Below are positions 8,785 to 16,362 of a stretch of 64,000 nucleotides of DNA, in pieces. A program made the translations under genes and the position numbers. Origin of the DNA: DATBLE01 sp050258035 (lineage in GTDB: Bacteria; Actinomycetota; Thermoleophilia; Gaiellales; Gaiellaceae); assembly GCA_050258035.1 (NCBI GenBank), contig JBLMYA010000056.1, positions 9,419-73,418 on the forward strand, given 5' to 3'. The notes under the pieces were generated by a model. It had not been told where the DNA came from. It searched no databases and saw only the letters and a program-made list of their open reading frames with translations. How positions within the stretch are numbered: position 1 is the first letter of the stretch; every line of letters starts with the position of its first letter.

Positions 8785-9656
8785 CGGTCGCGTTCGGCAT
8801 CCAGGGCAGCGGCCAGCAGGTGGACGGCATGCCCGATCCGGGCCGCTACCGGGCGCTCGCGCAGACGGCCGAGGAGCTCGGCTACGACTCGATCTGGGCC
8901 GGTGACCACATCTCGTACCGGCACCCGCTGCTGGACGTGGTCGTCGCCCTCTCCACCTTTGCCGCGGTCACGGAGCGAATCGCCATCGGAGCCGGCATCG
9001 TCCTGCTGCCGCTTCGCCATCCGAGCGTCGTCGCGAAGGAGTTCGCGTCCCTCGACTACATCTCGGGGGGCCGCGTGATTCTCGGGGTCGGGGTCGGCGG
9101 AGAGGGCGAGAAGGACTTCGAAGCGGTCGGCGCAGACCCGCGCGAGCGCGGCGCGCGGACGGACGAGGCCATGCAGGCGCTGCGCGAGCTGTTCGGCGCG
9201 CCGCCGGCAAACTTCAGCGGGCGGTTCTTCACGTTCGAGGAGATCAGCATTGCGCCGGGGCCGGCGCAGGATGGCGGGCCTCCGCTGTGGGTCGGCGGAC
9301 GGTCCGAGGCCGCGATCCGCCGTGCAGCGGAGCTCGGCGACGGCTGGATCCCGATCTTCGTTTCGCCCGCGCGCTTCGCGCGCGGGCGAAAGGAGCTGCC
9401 CCCGCACGTCACGCCGGCGGTCACCGTCCCCGCACACGTGGGACCGAAGCAACGGCTCCACGAGCACCTTAGCCGAAGGTACTCGGGCATCTCCGAGCAC
9501 GTCGTCGACCGCTACTGCGTCGCCGGGACACCCGACGAGTGCGTCGCGCGCGTCCGCGAGTACATCGACGCCGGTGCCAGGCACATCGTCTTCAACCTCG
9601 GCGAGCCCGAGGACGCCGAACGGCTGTGGGAGGTGGCCCGTGCAGCCGCTGGCTGA
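8781..9656 (+). CDS. LLM class (F420- or FMN-dependent) oxidoreductase, first copy
   Basis: 291 residues with a luciferase-like TIM barrel: AEELGYDSIWAGDH near the N-terminus, then SGGRVILGVGVGGEGEKDFEAVG and a C-terminal DECVARVREYIDAGA. It is somewhat shorter than the usual 300-340. Many actinobacterial members use coenzyme F420 for hydride transfer; others are flavin monooxygenases. The GTG start forms a GTGA overlap with the gntR stop. A perfect 14-base hairpin lies inside the coding sequence at 9361-9391. In this operon it probably reduces or oxidises a ring or alkene intermediate (inference). Confidence 0.85.
   Translation: MTVAFGIQGSGQQVDGMPDPGRYRALAQTAEELGYDSIWAGDHISYRHPLLDVVVALSTFAAVTERIAIGAGIVLLPLRHPSVVAKEFASLDYISGGRVILGVGVGGEGEKDFEAVGADPRERGARTDEAMQALRELFGAPPANFSGRFFTFEEISIAPGPAQDGGPPLWVGGRSEAAIRRAAELGDGWIPIFVSPARFARGRKELPPHVTPAVTVPAHVGPKQRLHEHLSRRYSGISEHVVDRYCVAGTPDECVARVREYIDAGARHIVFNLGEPEDAERLWEVARAAAG
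9361..9391. other. Perfect 14-base-pair hairpin inside the LLM gene
   Basis: The arms 9361-9374 (TTTCGCCCGCGCGC) and 9378-9391 are exact reverse complements around the loop TTC. It encodes the residues FVSPARFARGRK region of the LLM protein. No T-run follows. In RNA it would be very stable and could affect relative expression of upstream and downstream operon genes, or be the trace of a small palindromic insertion. Confidence 0.6.
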
Positions 9657-10854
9657 CGTCCGCGTCCTGGCGGTCGAGCAGTTCGGCGCAGGCCCCTGGG
9701 GCACGCTCCAGCTCGCGGACCTGGGCGCGGACGTGATCAAGATCGAGGACCCGGCCTCGCGCGGGGACGTCGGCCGCTACGTCCCGCCCTTCGCCGAGGG
9801 GGAGGACTCGCTCTTCTTCGAGACCTTCAACCGCAACAAGCGAAGCATCTCGCTCGACCTGCGCCACCCGGACGCCCGCGGCGTCTTCGAGGATCTCGTC
9901 CGCGGGTCGGACGTCGTCTACTCGAACCTCCGCGGCGACCAGCCGTCGAAGCTGCGTCTGACCTACGACGACCTGAAGCACGTCAACCCGCGCATCGTCT
10001 GCTGCTCGCTCTCGGGGTTCGGGACGACCGGCCCCCGCGCCGCGCAGGGCGGCTACGACTACATGATGCAGGGGCTCGCCGGGTGGATGAGCCTGACCGG
10101 CGATCCCGACGGCCCGCCGACCAAGAGCGGTCTCTCGCTCGTCGACCTCTCCGGAGGCTACGCCTCGGTGATTGCGGTGCTGGCGGGACTCTGGCGCGCC
10201 CGGCGGGACGGCGTCGGCTGCGACTGCGACGTCTCGCTGTTCGAGACCGCCCTGCACGAGCTCATGTACGTGGGTACCTGGGCTGCCTCGCGCGGGTACA
10301 CGCCGCCCCGCCGCCGCAACTCGGCCCATCCGTCGATCGTTCCCTTCCAGAACTTCGAGACGGCCGACGGCTGGATCGTCGTCGCCTGCCCAAAGGAGAA
10401 GTTCTGGACGCTTCTCTGCGAGACGATCGGTCGCCCGGACCTCGCCGTGCAGTTCCCGAGCTTCGGCGACCGCGACCGGAGGCGCGACGAGCTGTCCCCG
10501 ATCCTCGACGACGTGTTCCGCAGTCGGTCGAGCGTAGAGTGGCTCGAGGTGCTCGGGGCGGCGGGCGTCCCGTGCGCGCCGGTCAACGACGTGGCCGCCG
10601 CGATCGACGAGGCGCGGCTCGTCGAGTACGAGCACCCCCGGCTGGGAACGGTGCGCCAGGTCGCCTCGCCGCTGCGCCTGTCCGGGCCCGAGCCGCCGGT
10701 GCGGCCGGCGCCGGCGCGCGGCGAGCACACGGAGCAGGTCCTGGCCGAGGTGTGCGGATACGACCGCGGGCGGATACGCGAGCTGGCCGACGCGGGGGTG
10801 TTCGGAGTCGAGTCGAAAGGAGAGCGAGGTGCCGAGGCAGGCGCTGCAACCTGA
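9640..10854 (+). CDS. CaiB/BaiF family CoA-transferase
   Basis: 404 residues, the usual length of class III CoA-transferases, which move CoA between acids through a mixed anhydride on aspartate. The N-terminus has the family pattern LADVRVLAVEQFGAGPWGT and GADVIKIEDP, and the catalytic Asp is in place at residue 169 (SLVDLSGG). The GTG start lies 17 bases inside the LLM gene; the C-terminus overlaps the ridA start by 26 bases. It would activate the operon's acid product to a CoA thioester that the divergent MaoC, CitE-like and acyl-CoA dehydrogenase proteins could process (inference). Confidence 0.9.
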   Translation: MQPLADVRVLAVEQFGAGPWGTLQLADLGADVIKIEDPASRGDVGRYVPPFAEGEDSLFFETFNRNKRSISLDLRHPDARGVFEDLVRGSDVVYSNLRGDQPSKLRLTYDDLKHVNPRIVCCSLSGFGTTGPRAAQGGYDYMMQGLAGWMSLTGDPDGPPTKSGLSLVDLSGGYASVIAVLAGLWRARRDGVGCDCDVSLFETALHELMYVGTWAASRGYTPPRRRNSAHPSIVPFQNFETADGWIVVACPKEKFWTLLCETIGRPDLAVQFPSFGDRDRRRDELSPILDDVFRSRSSVEWLEVLGAAGVPCAPVNDVAAAIDEARLVEYEHPRLGTVRQVASPLRLSGPEPPVRPAPARGEHTEQVLAEVCGYDRGRIRELADAGVFGVESKGERGAEAGAAT

Positions 10855-11206
10855 AGGGCTGGCGGTCCCGACGCCGCCCTACTCGCCCGTCGTGGTGTCG
10901 GGCGACACGGTCTACACGGCGGGCCAGATCGCCCACGACTCGGACGGCAACCTGGTCGAGGGCGGGATCGCGGAGCAGGCGCGGCAGACGCTCGAGAACG
11001 TCCGGACGTGTCTCGAGGCGGCGGGCTGCACCATGGACGACGTCGTCAAGGTGAACGCCTACCTCGCCGACCTCGGGGACTTCCCGGGCTACAACGAGGT
11101 CTACGTCGAGTTCTTCGACCGGCCCTACCCCGCCCGGACCTCGGTGCAGGCGGGGCTTCCGCCCGGCGTGCTGATCGAGATCGAGGCGGTGGCACGGCGG
11201 ACGTGA
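10829..11206 (+). CDS. ridA: RidA/YjgF family reactive-imine deaminase
   Basis: 125 residues, the normal size of a RidA trimer subunit. The substrate-binding Arg103 (PARTSVQAG) and the Glu region IEIEAVA at the C-terminus are kept, as expected for active enamine/imine deaminases. It starts with GTG inside the CoA-transferase end and stops in a GTGA overlap with the deacetylase gene. In catabolic operons RidA proteins often hydrolyse a reactive imine or carbamate intermediate released by an upstream enzyme, which would fit a ureide or amine pathway. Confidence 0.9.
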   Translation: MPRQALQPEGLAVPTPPYSPVVVSGDTVYTAGQIAHDSDGNLVEGGIAEQARQTLENVRTCLEAAGCTMDDVVKVNAYLADLGDFPGYNEVYVEFFDRPYPARTSVQAGLPPGVLIEIEAVARRT

Positions 11207-12102
11207 GCGGCCGCGACCTCGTCGGCTACAGCGCGTCGCCCCCGGATCCGCGCTGGCCGGGCGGCGCGAGGCTCGCCGTCAGCTTCGTGCTCAACTACGA
11301 GGAGGGCGGCGAGCGGTCGCTGCTCGAGGGCGACGGCGAGTCGGAGTCGTACCTGCACGAAGTGGTCGGCGCCGCACCGGCCGTCGGCCGTCGCAGTCTC
11401 GCCACCGAGTCGATGTTCGAGTTCGGGAGCAGGGCCGGGTTCTGGCGCGTGCATCGGATCTTCACCGCCCACTGCCTGCCGCTGACCGTCTATGCGGTCG
11501 GCCGCGCGATCGAGCGGAACCCGGACGCGGCGCGGGCGATGGTCGATGCCGGCTGGGAGGTGGCGAGCCACGGGTGGCGCTGGATCGACTACGCGGGCTT
11601 CTCGGAGGAGGACGAGCGCGAGCACCTGCATCGCGCAATCGAGGCGATCGAGCAAACCTGCGGCACGCGTCCGGTCGGCTGGTACACGGGCCGGACCTCC
11701 GAGCACACCCGGCGGCTCGTCGTCGAGGAGGGCGGGTTCCTCTACGACTCGGACGACTATGCGGACGAGCTCCCGTACTGGGTCGACGTGGCCGGGCGGC
11801 ATCACCTCGTGATCCCGTACACCCTCGACGCGAACGACTTCAAGTTCCTGATCCCGAACGGCTTCGCGACCGGCGACGACTTCCTCGCCTACCTCGTCGA
11901 CACGTTCGAGCAGCTGTACGAGGAAGGCGGGAGGATGATGAACGTCGGAATGCACTGCCGTATCGTCGGCAGGCCGGGTCGGGCGAGGGCGCTCGACCGC
12001 TTCCTGGCTCACGTCGGGTCGCGCCCGGACGTCTGGGTGACGACCCGCGCAGAGATCGCGCGCCACTGGCACGAGCACCACCCGCCGGCCGAGGTCGTCT
12101 AG
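11203..12102 (+). CDS. Polysaccharide deacetylase family protein, PuuE allantoinase-like
   Basis: 299 residues with the PuuE arrangement: an N-terminal RDLVGYSASPPDPRWPGGAR, then VSFVLNYEEGGERSLLEGD, and the NodB-type motif AGWEVASHGWRWIDY. PuuE proteins open allantoin to allantoate without the usual metal site; other members are true deacetylases. The GTG overlaps the ridA stop. It closes the rightward operon. Together with the M20 allantoate/carbamoylase-type enzymes at 20829 and 31897 it hints at ureide use, but no urate or allantoin-specific partner is certain. Confidence 0.85.
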   Translation: MSGRDLVGYSASPPDPRWPGGARLAVSFVLNYEEGGERSLLEGDGESESYLHEVVGAAPAVGRRSLATESMFEFGSRAGFWRVHRIFTAHCLPLTVYAVGRAIERNPDAARAMVDAGWEVASHGWRWIDYAGFSEEDEREHLHRAIEAIEQTCGTRPVGWYTGRTSEHTRRLVVEEGGFLYDSDDYADELPYWVDVAGRHHLVIPYTLDANDFKFLIPNGFATGDDFLAYLVDTFEQLYEEGGRMMNVGMHCRIVGRPGRARALDRFLAHVGSRPDVWVTTRAEIARHWHEHHPPAEVV

Positions 12103-12114
12103 ACTCGCGTCCGG

Positions 12115-12125
12115 AAGTCTGACAT
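12115..12125. promoter_or_regulatory. Operator candidate 3
   Basis: AAGTCTGACAT followed by TCG, with CCGG to its left, gives the same core and flanks as sites 1 and 2. It sits between the end of the PuuE-like gene and the ribosome site (GAGGAGG) of the SnoaL-like gene, so it probably controls that gene separately. Confidence 0.45.
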
Positions 12126-12143
12126 TCGAGTCGAGGAGGCATC

Positions 12144-12545
12144 GTGGCCACCCAGACGCAGCCGCTGACCCGCGAGCAGCTCGCCGCCCTTCCGGACAGC
12201 TACTTCAAGGCGGTCGACGCCAAGGACGTCGACGCGATCCTCTCGCACTTCGCCGACGACGCGATCATGACCGTGCAGACCGACCACGCGGTCTTCTCCG
12301 GCGCGGAGGAGATCCGGCGCATGTTCACCGACTTCTGCGCCAGCTCCGTCTCGATCTTCCACGAGATCAAGAACATCGTCGTGGAGCCGGGGGCGGGCAA
12401 GGTCGCGACCGAGCAGAGCTACATCGGCGAGCTGAACGACGGGACGAAGAACGACATGCACAACTGCAACTTCTTCGACATCGACGCGGACGGAAAGTTC
12501 TCCCGCGTGATCATCTGGATGGCGGGGACGAACCCGCTGAAGTAG
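12144..12545 (+). CDS. SnoaL-like / NTF2-fold small protein
   Basis: 133 residues with the NTF2-like pattern LPDSYFKAVDAKDVDAILSHFADDA, typical of SnoaL-like proteins that act as ester cyclases, small isomerases or hydratases, or ligand-binding folds. It starts with GTG after a GAGGAGG ribosome site, just behind operator candidate 3, suggesting it belongs to the same regulon as the flanking operons. No catalytic residues can be assigned. The next gene is convergent, with 12 bases between the stops. Confidence 0.75.
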   Translation: MATQTQPLTREQLAALPDSYFKAVDAKDVDAILSHFADDAIMTVQTDHAVFSGAEEIRRMFTDFCASSVSIFHEIKNIVVEPGAGKVATEQSYIGELNDGTKNDMHNCNFFDIDADGKFSRVIIWMAGTNPLK

Positions 12546-12557
12546 TCCCCGGGCTCG

Positions 12558-13391
12558 CTATTCGCGAGCCAGCGCTCGGTCGAAGAAGTCGCCGACGATC
12601 CGGATCGCGTCCTGCGGGCACTCGACCAGGTCGGCGTGGCCGATGTCGGGGAACTCGACCAGCTCGATCAGCTCGTTCGTCTCCGCCATCTTCCGCGCAC
12701 CCAGCCCGCTCGGGGCGAGGTCGGGCGGGCAGAGCACGTCGTGGGTGCCGTTCGTCATCAGCAGCGGCCGCGCGATCTTCGGGACGAGCGGCGAGAGGTC
12801 CATGTTCTCCATCGCCAGGCAGGCTTGCCGCACCGTGTACGGGTCGTTGAGGCCGACGATGTCGCGGACGAGCTGGAAGATGTTCTCGCCCGCGGGGCTC
12901 TCCATGAAGGCGGCGCCCACGGCCTGGGTCGTCACGTGGTCGGAGAACTCGTCCCACGCCATCTCCTCCGCCATCCGGCGCCAGACGCGGAACACCGTGC
13001 GCCGATAGATGTCGGCCTTCGCGAAGGCCACGTCGGCGCAGGCGGCGATCGTCCGCTCCGGGTAGAGGGCGGTGAAGGCGATTGCGATCATCCCGCCCAT
13101 CGAGGTGCCGTGCACGAGGACACGGTCGAGGCCGACCGCGTCCAGGAGCGCCGGGCCGTCCGCGGCCCAGCCTTCGATCGTGTACGCCTCGCGCGGGCAG
13201 GACGACGCGCCGTACCCGCGCGCGTCGAAGGACAGGAGGCGGAAGCCGCGGTCGCGGAAGCCGTCGTTGACGAGGCCGAAGTTGTGCCGTCCGAACAGCC
13301 CGCCGCCGAACTGGAGGACGACCGGGCCGTCGTCGGGCCCTGTCAGCTCGTGGTAGAGCCGCACACCCTCGCCGATGTCGGCGTAGGCCAC
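12558..13391 (-). CDS. Alpha/beta hydrolase
   Basis: 277 residues of the alpha/beta-hydrolase fold. The nucleophile elbow is GTSMGG with Ser97, the acid is probably Asp in NGTHDVLCPP, and the base is His252 in PDIGHADLVE. The oxyanion region is QFGGGLFG. Members hydrolyse esters, lactones or C-C bonds; the 3-oxoadipate enol-lactonase group is the nearest impression, but substrate cannot be assigned. It starts with ATG four bases after the FmdB-like gene's stop, so both are probably read from the same leftward transcript. Confidence 0.85.
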   Translation of the reverse strand: MAYADIGEGVRLYHELTGPDDGPVVLQFGGGLFGRHNFGLVNDGFRDRGFRLLSFDARGYGASSCPREAYTIEGWAADGPALLDAVGLDRVLVHGTSMGGMIAIAFTALYPERTIAACADVAFAKADIYRRTVFRVWRRMAEEMAWDEFSDHVTTQAVGAAFMESPAGENIFQLVRDIVGLNDPYTVRQACLAMENMDLSPLVPKIARPLLMTNGTHDVLCPPDLAPSGLGARKMAETNELIELVEFPDIGHADLVECPQDAIRIVGDFFDRALARE

Positions 13392-13395
13392 CTAC

Positions 13396-13587
13396 CTAGT
13401 CCCAGCTGCGGCCGACGCGGTCCCAGGCGACGTCGCTCGGCAGCCACTCGGTGTTGATCCGCGAGAATAGGCGCGTGACCTTCTTGCTCCCGCACTTCGG
13501 ACACGGCGGCGCGGGCTTCGTCGACAGGGAGAGGAACTCCTCGAACTGCTCGTCGCAGGCGTCGCAGCGGTACTCGTAGACGGGCAT
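13396..13587 (-). CDS. FmdB-type zinc ribbon protein
   Basis: 63 residues beginning MPVYEYRCDACDEQFEE, the standard start of the FmdB/CxxC_CxxC small zinc ribbon family. Cys8, Cys11, Cys29 and Cys32 would bind one zinc. Such proteins often sit beside amidase or formamidase genes and are thought to be regulatory or protein-binding; their role is unknown. Its ATG overlaps the ATG of the divergent AtzG-like gene (CATG palindrome), so the two transcripts share a very small control region. Confidence 0.88.
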   Translation of the reverse strand: MPVYEYRCDACDEQFEEFLSLSTKPAPPCPKCGSKKVTRLFSRINTEWLPSDVAWDRVGRSWD

Positions 13588-13750
13588 GGAGTCCGAGTCT
13601 AGCCCGGTCGAACGCCTGCGGGAAGCCGCTGCCGCCCAGGGCGTCCACCCCACCGAGGAGGACCTCGAGGGCGTCCGGAGCTTCCTCGATCTGATCCTGC
13701 CCGCTCTCTCGGAGATCGAGGAACGGCTCCCTTCCGAGACGGCGCCGTGA
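13586..13750 (+). CDS. Small AtzG/GatC-like amidase partner
   Basis: A 54-residue open frame starting at the ATG at 13586 and ending in a GTGA overlap with the amidase start. It reads as acidic and helical, with VERLREAAAAQGVHPTEED and then LEGVRSFLDLILPALSEIEE. This matches the layout of AtzG and GatC, tiny subunits that wrap amidase-signature enzymes and are encoded just before them. Size, position and coupling argue for a real gene; identity as AtzG-like is inference, not a proven homology. It overlaps the fmdB-like start head to head. Confidence 0.65.
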   Translation: MESESSPVERLREAAAAQGVHPTEEDLEGVRSFLDLILPALSEIEERLPSETAP

Positions 13751-14934
13751 CCCTCGATCCCTACAACGCGTTCCTCCACCGGGAGGAGCAGGACGGCGAC
13801 CTCCGCGTCGGCGTCAAGGACGTGATCGACGTCGCCGGCATGCCGACGAGGGCCGCCTCGAAGATCCTCGACCGCGTTCCCGAGCGCGACGCCGAGTGTG
13901 TCGCCCGTCTCCGGGCGGCCGGCGGGGCGATCGTCGGGAAACTGAACACGCACGAGTTCGCGCTCGGTGCGCTTACGAACAGTCCGCACTTCGGCCCGGC
14001 CCGGAACCCGTGGGACCTCGAGCGGGCGACCGGGGGCTCGAGCGGCGGCAGCGGAGCGGCCGTCGCCGCCGGGCTGGTCGACGTCGCGCTCGGCACCGAC
14101 ACGGCGGGCTCCATCCGCATCCCCGCCGCGCTGTGCGGGGTCACCGGTCACCGGCCCTCCACGGGGCTCGTCCCGACCGGCGGTGTCGTCCCGGTCGCGT
14201 GGAGCCTCGACGCGGTCGGCCCCCTGGCCAGGACCGCCGAGCAGTGCCGGAGGGCGGTGGAGATCATGGCGGGGCAGTCGCTCGGAGCGGGCGCCGTCCG
14301 CCGCGTCGGCGTCGTCTCCGCACTCTTCGAGCAGGCAGTCCCCGAGGTTGCCGCCGCCTGCGAGAAGGCCTGCCGCGCGCTGCCAGGCGACCACGAGCCG
14401 GTCGCGCTCCCGCTGCACGAGGAGATCGCGACCATCACCCAGCTCGTCATGCTCCCCGAGGCGGCCGCCGCCCACCTCGGCTGGCTCCGGACCCGTCTCG
14501 CCGACTACGGGCCGGACGTCCGCGCGCGCCTGCTCGCCGGGCTGCTCCTGCCGTCGACCGCCTACGTCACCGGCCTCCGCGCCCGCCGCTGGGTGCGGTC
14601 GCTGTGGGAACGCGCGCTCGGTGACTTCGACCTGCTGGCCGCGCCGACGATGCCGATCGTCGCGCCCCGCCTGGACGCGATCCCGGACGACTACCGGCTG
14701 CTGATCATGCCGTACAACTCGCCGGCGGCCCTCCTCGGGCTTCCGGTCACGACCGTGCCCTGCGGCTTCGTCGACGGCCTCCCCGTCGGCCTGGCGCTGA
14801 TGGGCCGCCGCGGCGATGACGGCCTCACGCTGGCGGCCGCGGAGGAGTTCCAGCGGTTGACCGCCTGGCACGAGCGGAGGCCGGTTGACGCCGGTTCCGG
14901 CGAGGTCTTGTATACAACCGACACCGCCGAGTAG
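13747..14934 (+). CDS. Amidase (amidase-signature family)
   Basis: 395 residues, slightly short for the family (usually 430-500), with the full Lys-Ser-Ser triad: Lys24 (VGVKDVID), cis-Ser99 (TGGSSGGSG) and nucleophile Ser122 (DTAGSIR). It hydrolyses a carboxamide to acid and ammonia in the cytoplasm. GTGA overlap with the AtzG-like gene upstream indicates coupled synthesis, as in AtzE-AtzG, which removes ammonia from 1-carboxybiuret. The last codons contain the palindrome TTGTATACAA, likely the control site of the next gene. Confidence 0.9.
   Translation: MTLDPYNAFLHREEQDGDLRVGVKDVIDVAGMPTRAASKILDRVPERDAECVARLRAAGGAIVGKLNTHEFALGALTNSPHFGPARNPWDLERATGGSSGGSGAAVAAGLVDVALGTDTAGSIRIPAALCGVTGHRPSTGLVPTGGVVPVAWSLDAVGPLARTAEQCRRAVEIMAGQSLGAGAVRRVGVVSALFEQAVPEVAAACEKACRALPGDHEPVALPLHEEIATITQLVMLPEAAAAHLGWLRTRLADYGPDVRARLLAGLLLPSTAYVTGLRARRWVRSLWERALGDFDLLAAPTMPIVAPRLDAIPDDYRLLIMPYNSPAALLGLPVTTVPCGFVDGLPVGLALMGRRGDDGLTLAAAEEFQRLTAWHERRPVDAGSGEVLYTTDTAE
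14908..14917. promoter_or_regulatory. Promoter/operator candidate for the dihydropyrimidinase operon
   Basis: TTGTATACAA is a perfect 10-base palindrome, strikingly AT-rich for this DNA, lying in the last amidase codons 30 bases before the dihydropyrimidinase ATG. A TTGACG at 14884-14889 lies 18 bases before it and could be a -35 box, with TTGTAT or TATACA as -10. TTGTATACAA-type palindromes are also known operators of GntR-family (VanR-like) repressors. Confidence 0.45.
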
Positions 14935-14946
14935 AAGGGAGACCGC

Positions 14947-16362
14947 ATGTCCGTGCTGATCAAGGGCGGGCGCATCGTCACCGCGTCCGACGACTACGTC
15001 GGCGACATCTACGCCGAGAACGGCACCGTCACGACGATCGGCCAGTCGCTCGACATGGACGCCGAGAAGGTGATCGACGCGAGCGGAAAGTATGTGATCC
15101 CGGGGGCGATCGACCCGCACACCCACATCGAGATGTTCTTCGGCGGGACGACGACGTGCGACGACTTCACGTCCGGCACCGTCGCCGCCGCCTTCGGCGG
15201 CACCACGTCGCTCGTCGACTTCTGCATGCAGGCGCCGGGGACGCCGTTTCCGCAGGCGCTCGAGAACTACTTCGAGAAGATCGACCGCTGCAAGCCGGTG
15301 ATCGACGTCGGCTTCCACATCGGCGTCACCGACCTCGAAGGAGGCGGCGGCCTCGAGGCGCTCGCAAAGCTGCCCGACGAGGGGATCACCTCGTACAAGC
15401 TCTTCATGGCCTACAAGGGCGCGGTCATGGTCGACGACGAGACGCTGTTCAAGACGATGCAGGTCGCGAACGAGACCGGCGGCCTCGTCATGGTGCACGC
15501 CGAGAACGGCGACGCGATCGACGTGATCGTCAAGGAGGCCGTCGCCGCCGGCAAGGGCGACCCGATCTGGCACGCGCGGACCCGGCCGATGGAGACCGAG
15601 GCGGAGGCGACGAACCGGGCGATCCAGCTGGCTCGGGTCGCGAAAGCGGCCCTGTACGTCGTCCACGTCTCGTGCCAGCCGGCGGTCGAGCCGATCGCGC
15701 TCGCGCGCGACAAGGGCTGGGACGTGTGGGGCGAGACGTGCACGCAGTACCTGTTCGTGGACGATTCGGCGCTCGAGAAGCCGAACTGGGAGGGCGCCAA
15801 GTACATCTACACGCCCCCGCCGCGGCCGAAGGCGGAGCAGGAGCACCTGTGGAAGGCGCTGCAGAACGACGTGCTGTCGGTGGTCTCGACCGACCACTGC
15901 CCGTTCGACTGGCCGGAGCAGAAAGGGATCAACGGCCGCGACTTCCAGGTCGTGCCGAACGGCGGGCCCGGGATCGAGAACCGGTTGCACATGCTGCACG
16001 AGTTCGGTGTCCGCACCGGGCGGATCTCGATGAACCGCTTCGTCGAGCTGACCTCCACGAACGTGGCCAAGCGCTTCGGGCTCTACCCGCGCAAGGGCAC
16101 GATCGCGGTCGGCAGCGACGCCGACCTCGTCGTCTGGGATCCGGAGAAGACGCTGACGATCTCGGCCGAGACGCACCACTCGAACGTCAACTACAGCCTG
16201 TTCGAGGGCACGAAGGTCACGGGTGCTCCCCAGGTGGTGCTCGTGCGCGGCCAGACGATCGTCGAGAACGACGAGCTCGTCGCCGAGGCCGGCGCCGGGC
16301 AGTTCGTCAAGCGGGCGCGCGTCGGCGAGCAGCTCGGATCGACGGAGAGGGTGCCGGCGTGA
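14947..16362 (+). CDS. Dihydropyrimidinase/hydantoinase-family amidohydrolase
   Basis: 471 residues of the amidohydrolase superfamily, cyclic-amidase branch, which opens dihydropyrimidines or hydantoins to N-carbamoyl amino acids. The binuclear metal site is complete: His58 and His60 (DPHTH), carboxylated Lys151 (TSYKLFMAYK), His184 (MVHAEN), His240 (VVHVSC) and Asp316 (STDHCPF). The ATG follows AGGGAG. The stop overlaps the next gene (GTGA), which encodes an N-carbamoylsarcosine-amidase-like enzyme, a logical second step. Dihydropyrimidine and 5-substituted hydantoin substrates cannot be told apart here. Confidence 0.92.
   Translation: MSVLIKGGRIVTASDDYVGDIYAENGTVTTIGQSLDMDAEKVIDASGKYVIPGAIDPHTHIEMFFGGTTTCDDFTSGTVAAAFGGTTSLVDFCMQAPGTPFPQALENYFEKIDRCKPVIDVGFHIGVTDLEGGGGLEALAKLPDEGITSYKLFMAYKGAVMVDDETLFKTMQVANETGGLVMVHAENGDAIDVIVKEAVAAGKGDPIWHARTRPMETEAEATNRAIQLARVAKAALYVVHVSCQPAVEPIALARDKGWDVWGETCTQYLFVDDSALEKPNWEGAKYIYTPPPRPKAEQEHLWKALQNDVLSVVSTDHCPFDWPEQKGINGRDFQVVPNGGPGIENRLHMLHEFGVRTGRISMNRFVELTSTNVAKRFGLYPRKGTIAVGSDADLVVWDPEKTLTISAETHHSNVNYSLFEGTKVTGAPQVVLVRGQTIVENDELVAEAGAGQFVKRARVGEQLGSTERVPA

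Noticed and set aside
9957..9963. A further GTCTGAC core inside the CaiB gene
   Set aside because: Its flanks (GC-rich, encoding LRLT) do not match the extended TTA...TTCGG context shared by the four intergenic sites, and it lies within coding sequence.
14884..14916. A standard sigma-70 promoter for the dihydropyrimidinase gene
   Set aside because: TTGACG and TATACA are 21 bases apart, too far for a normal promoter; only the closer TTGTAT reading would fit, so I list the palindrome as a candidate rather than a defined promoter.
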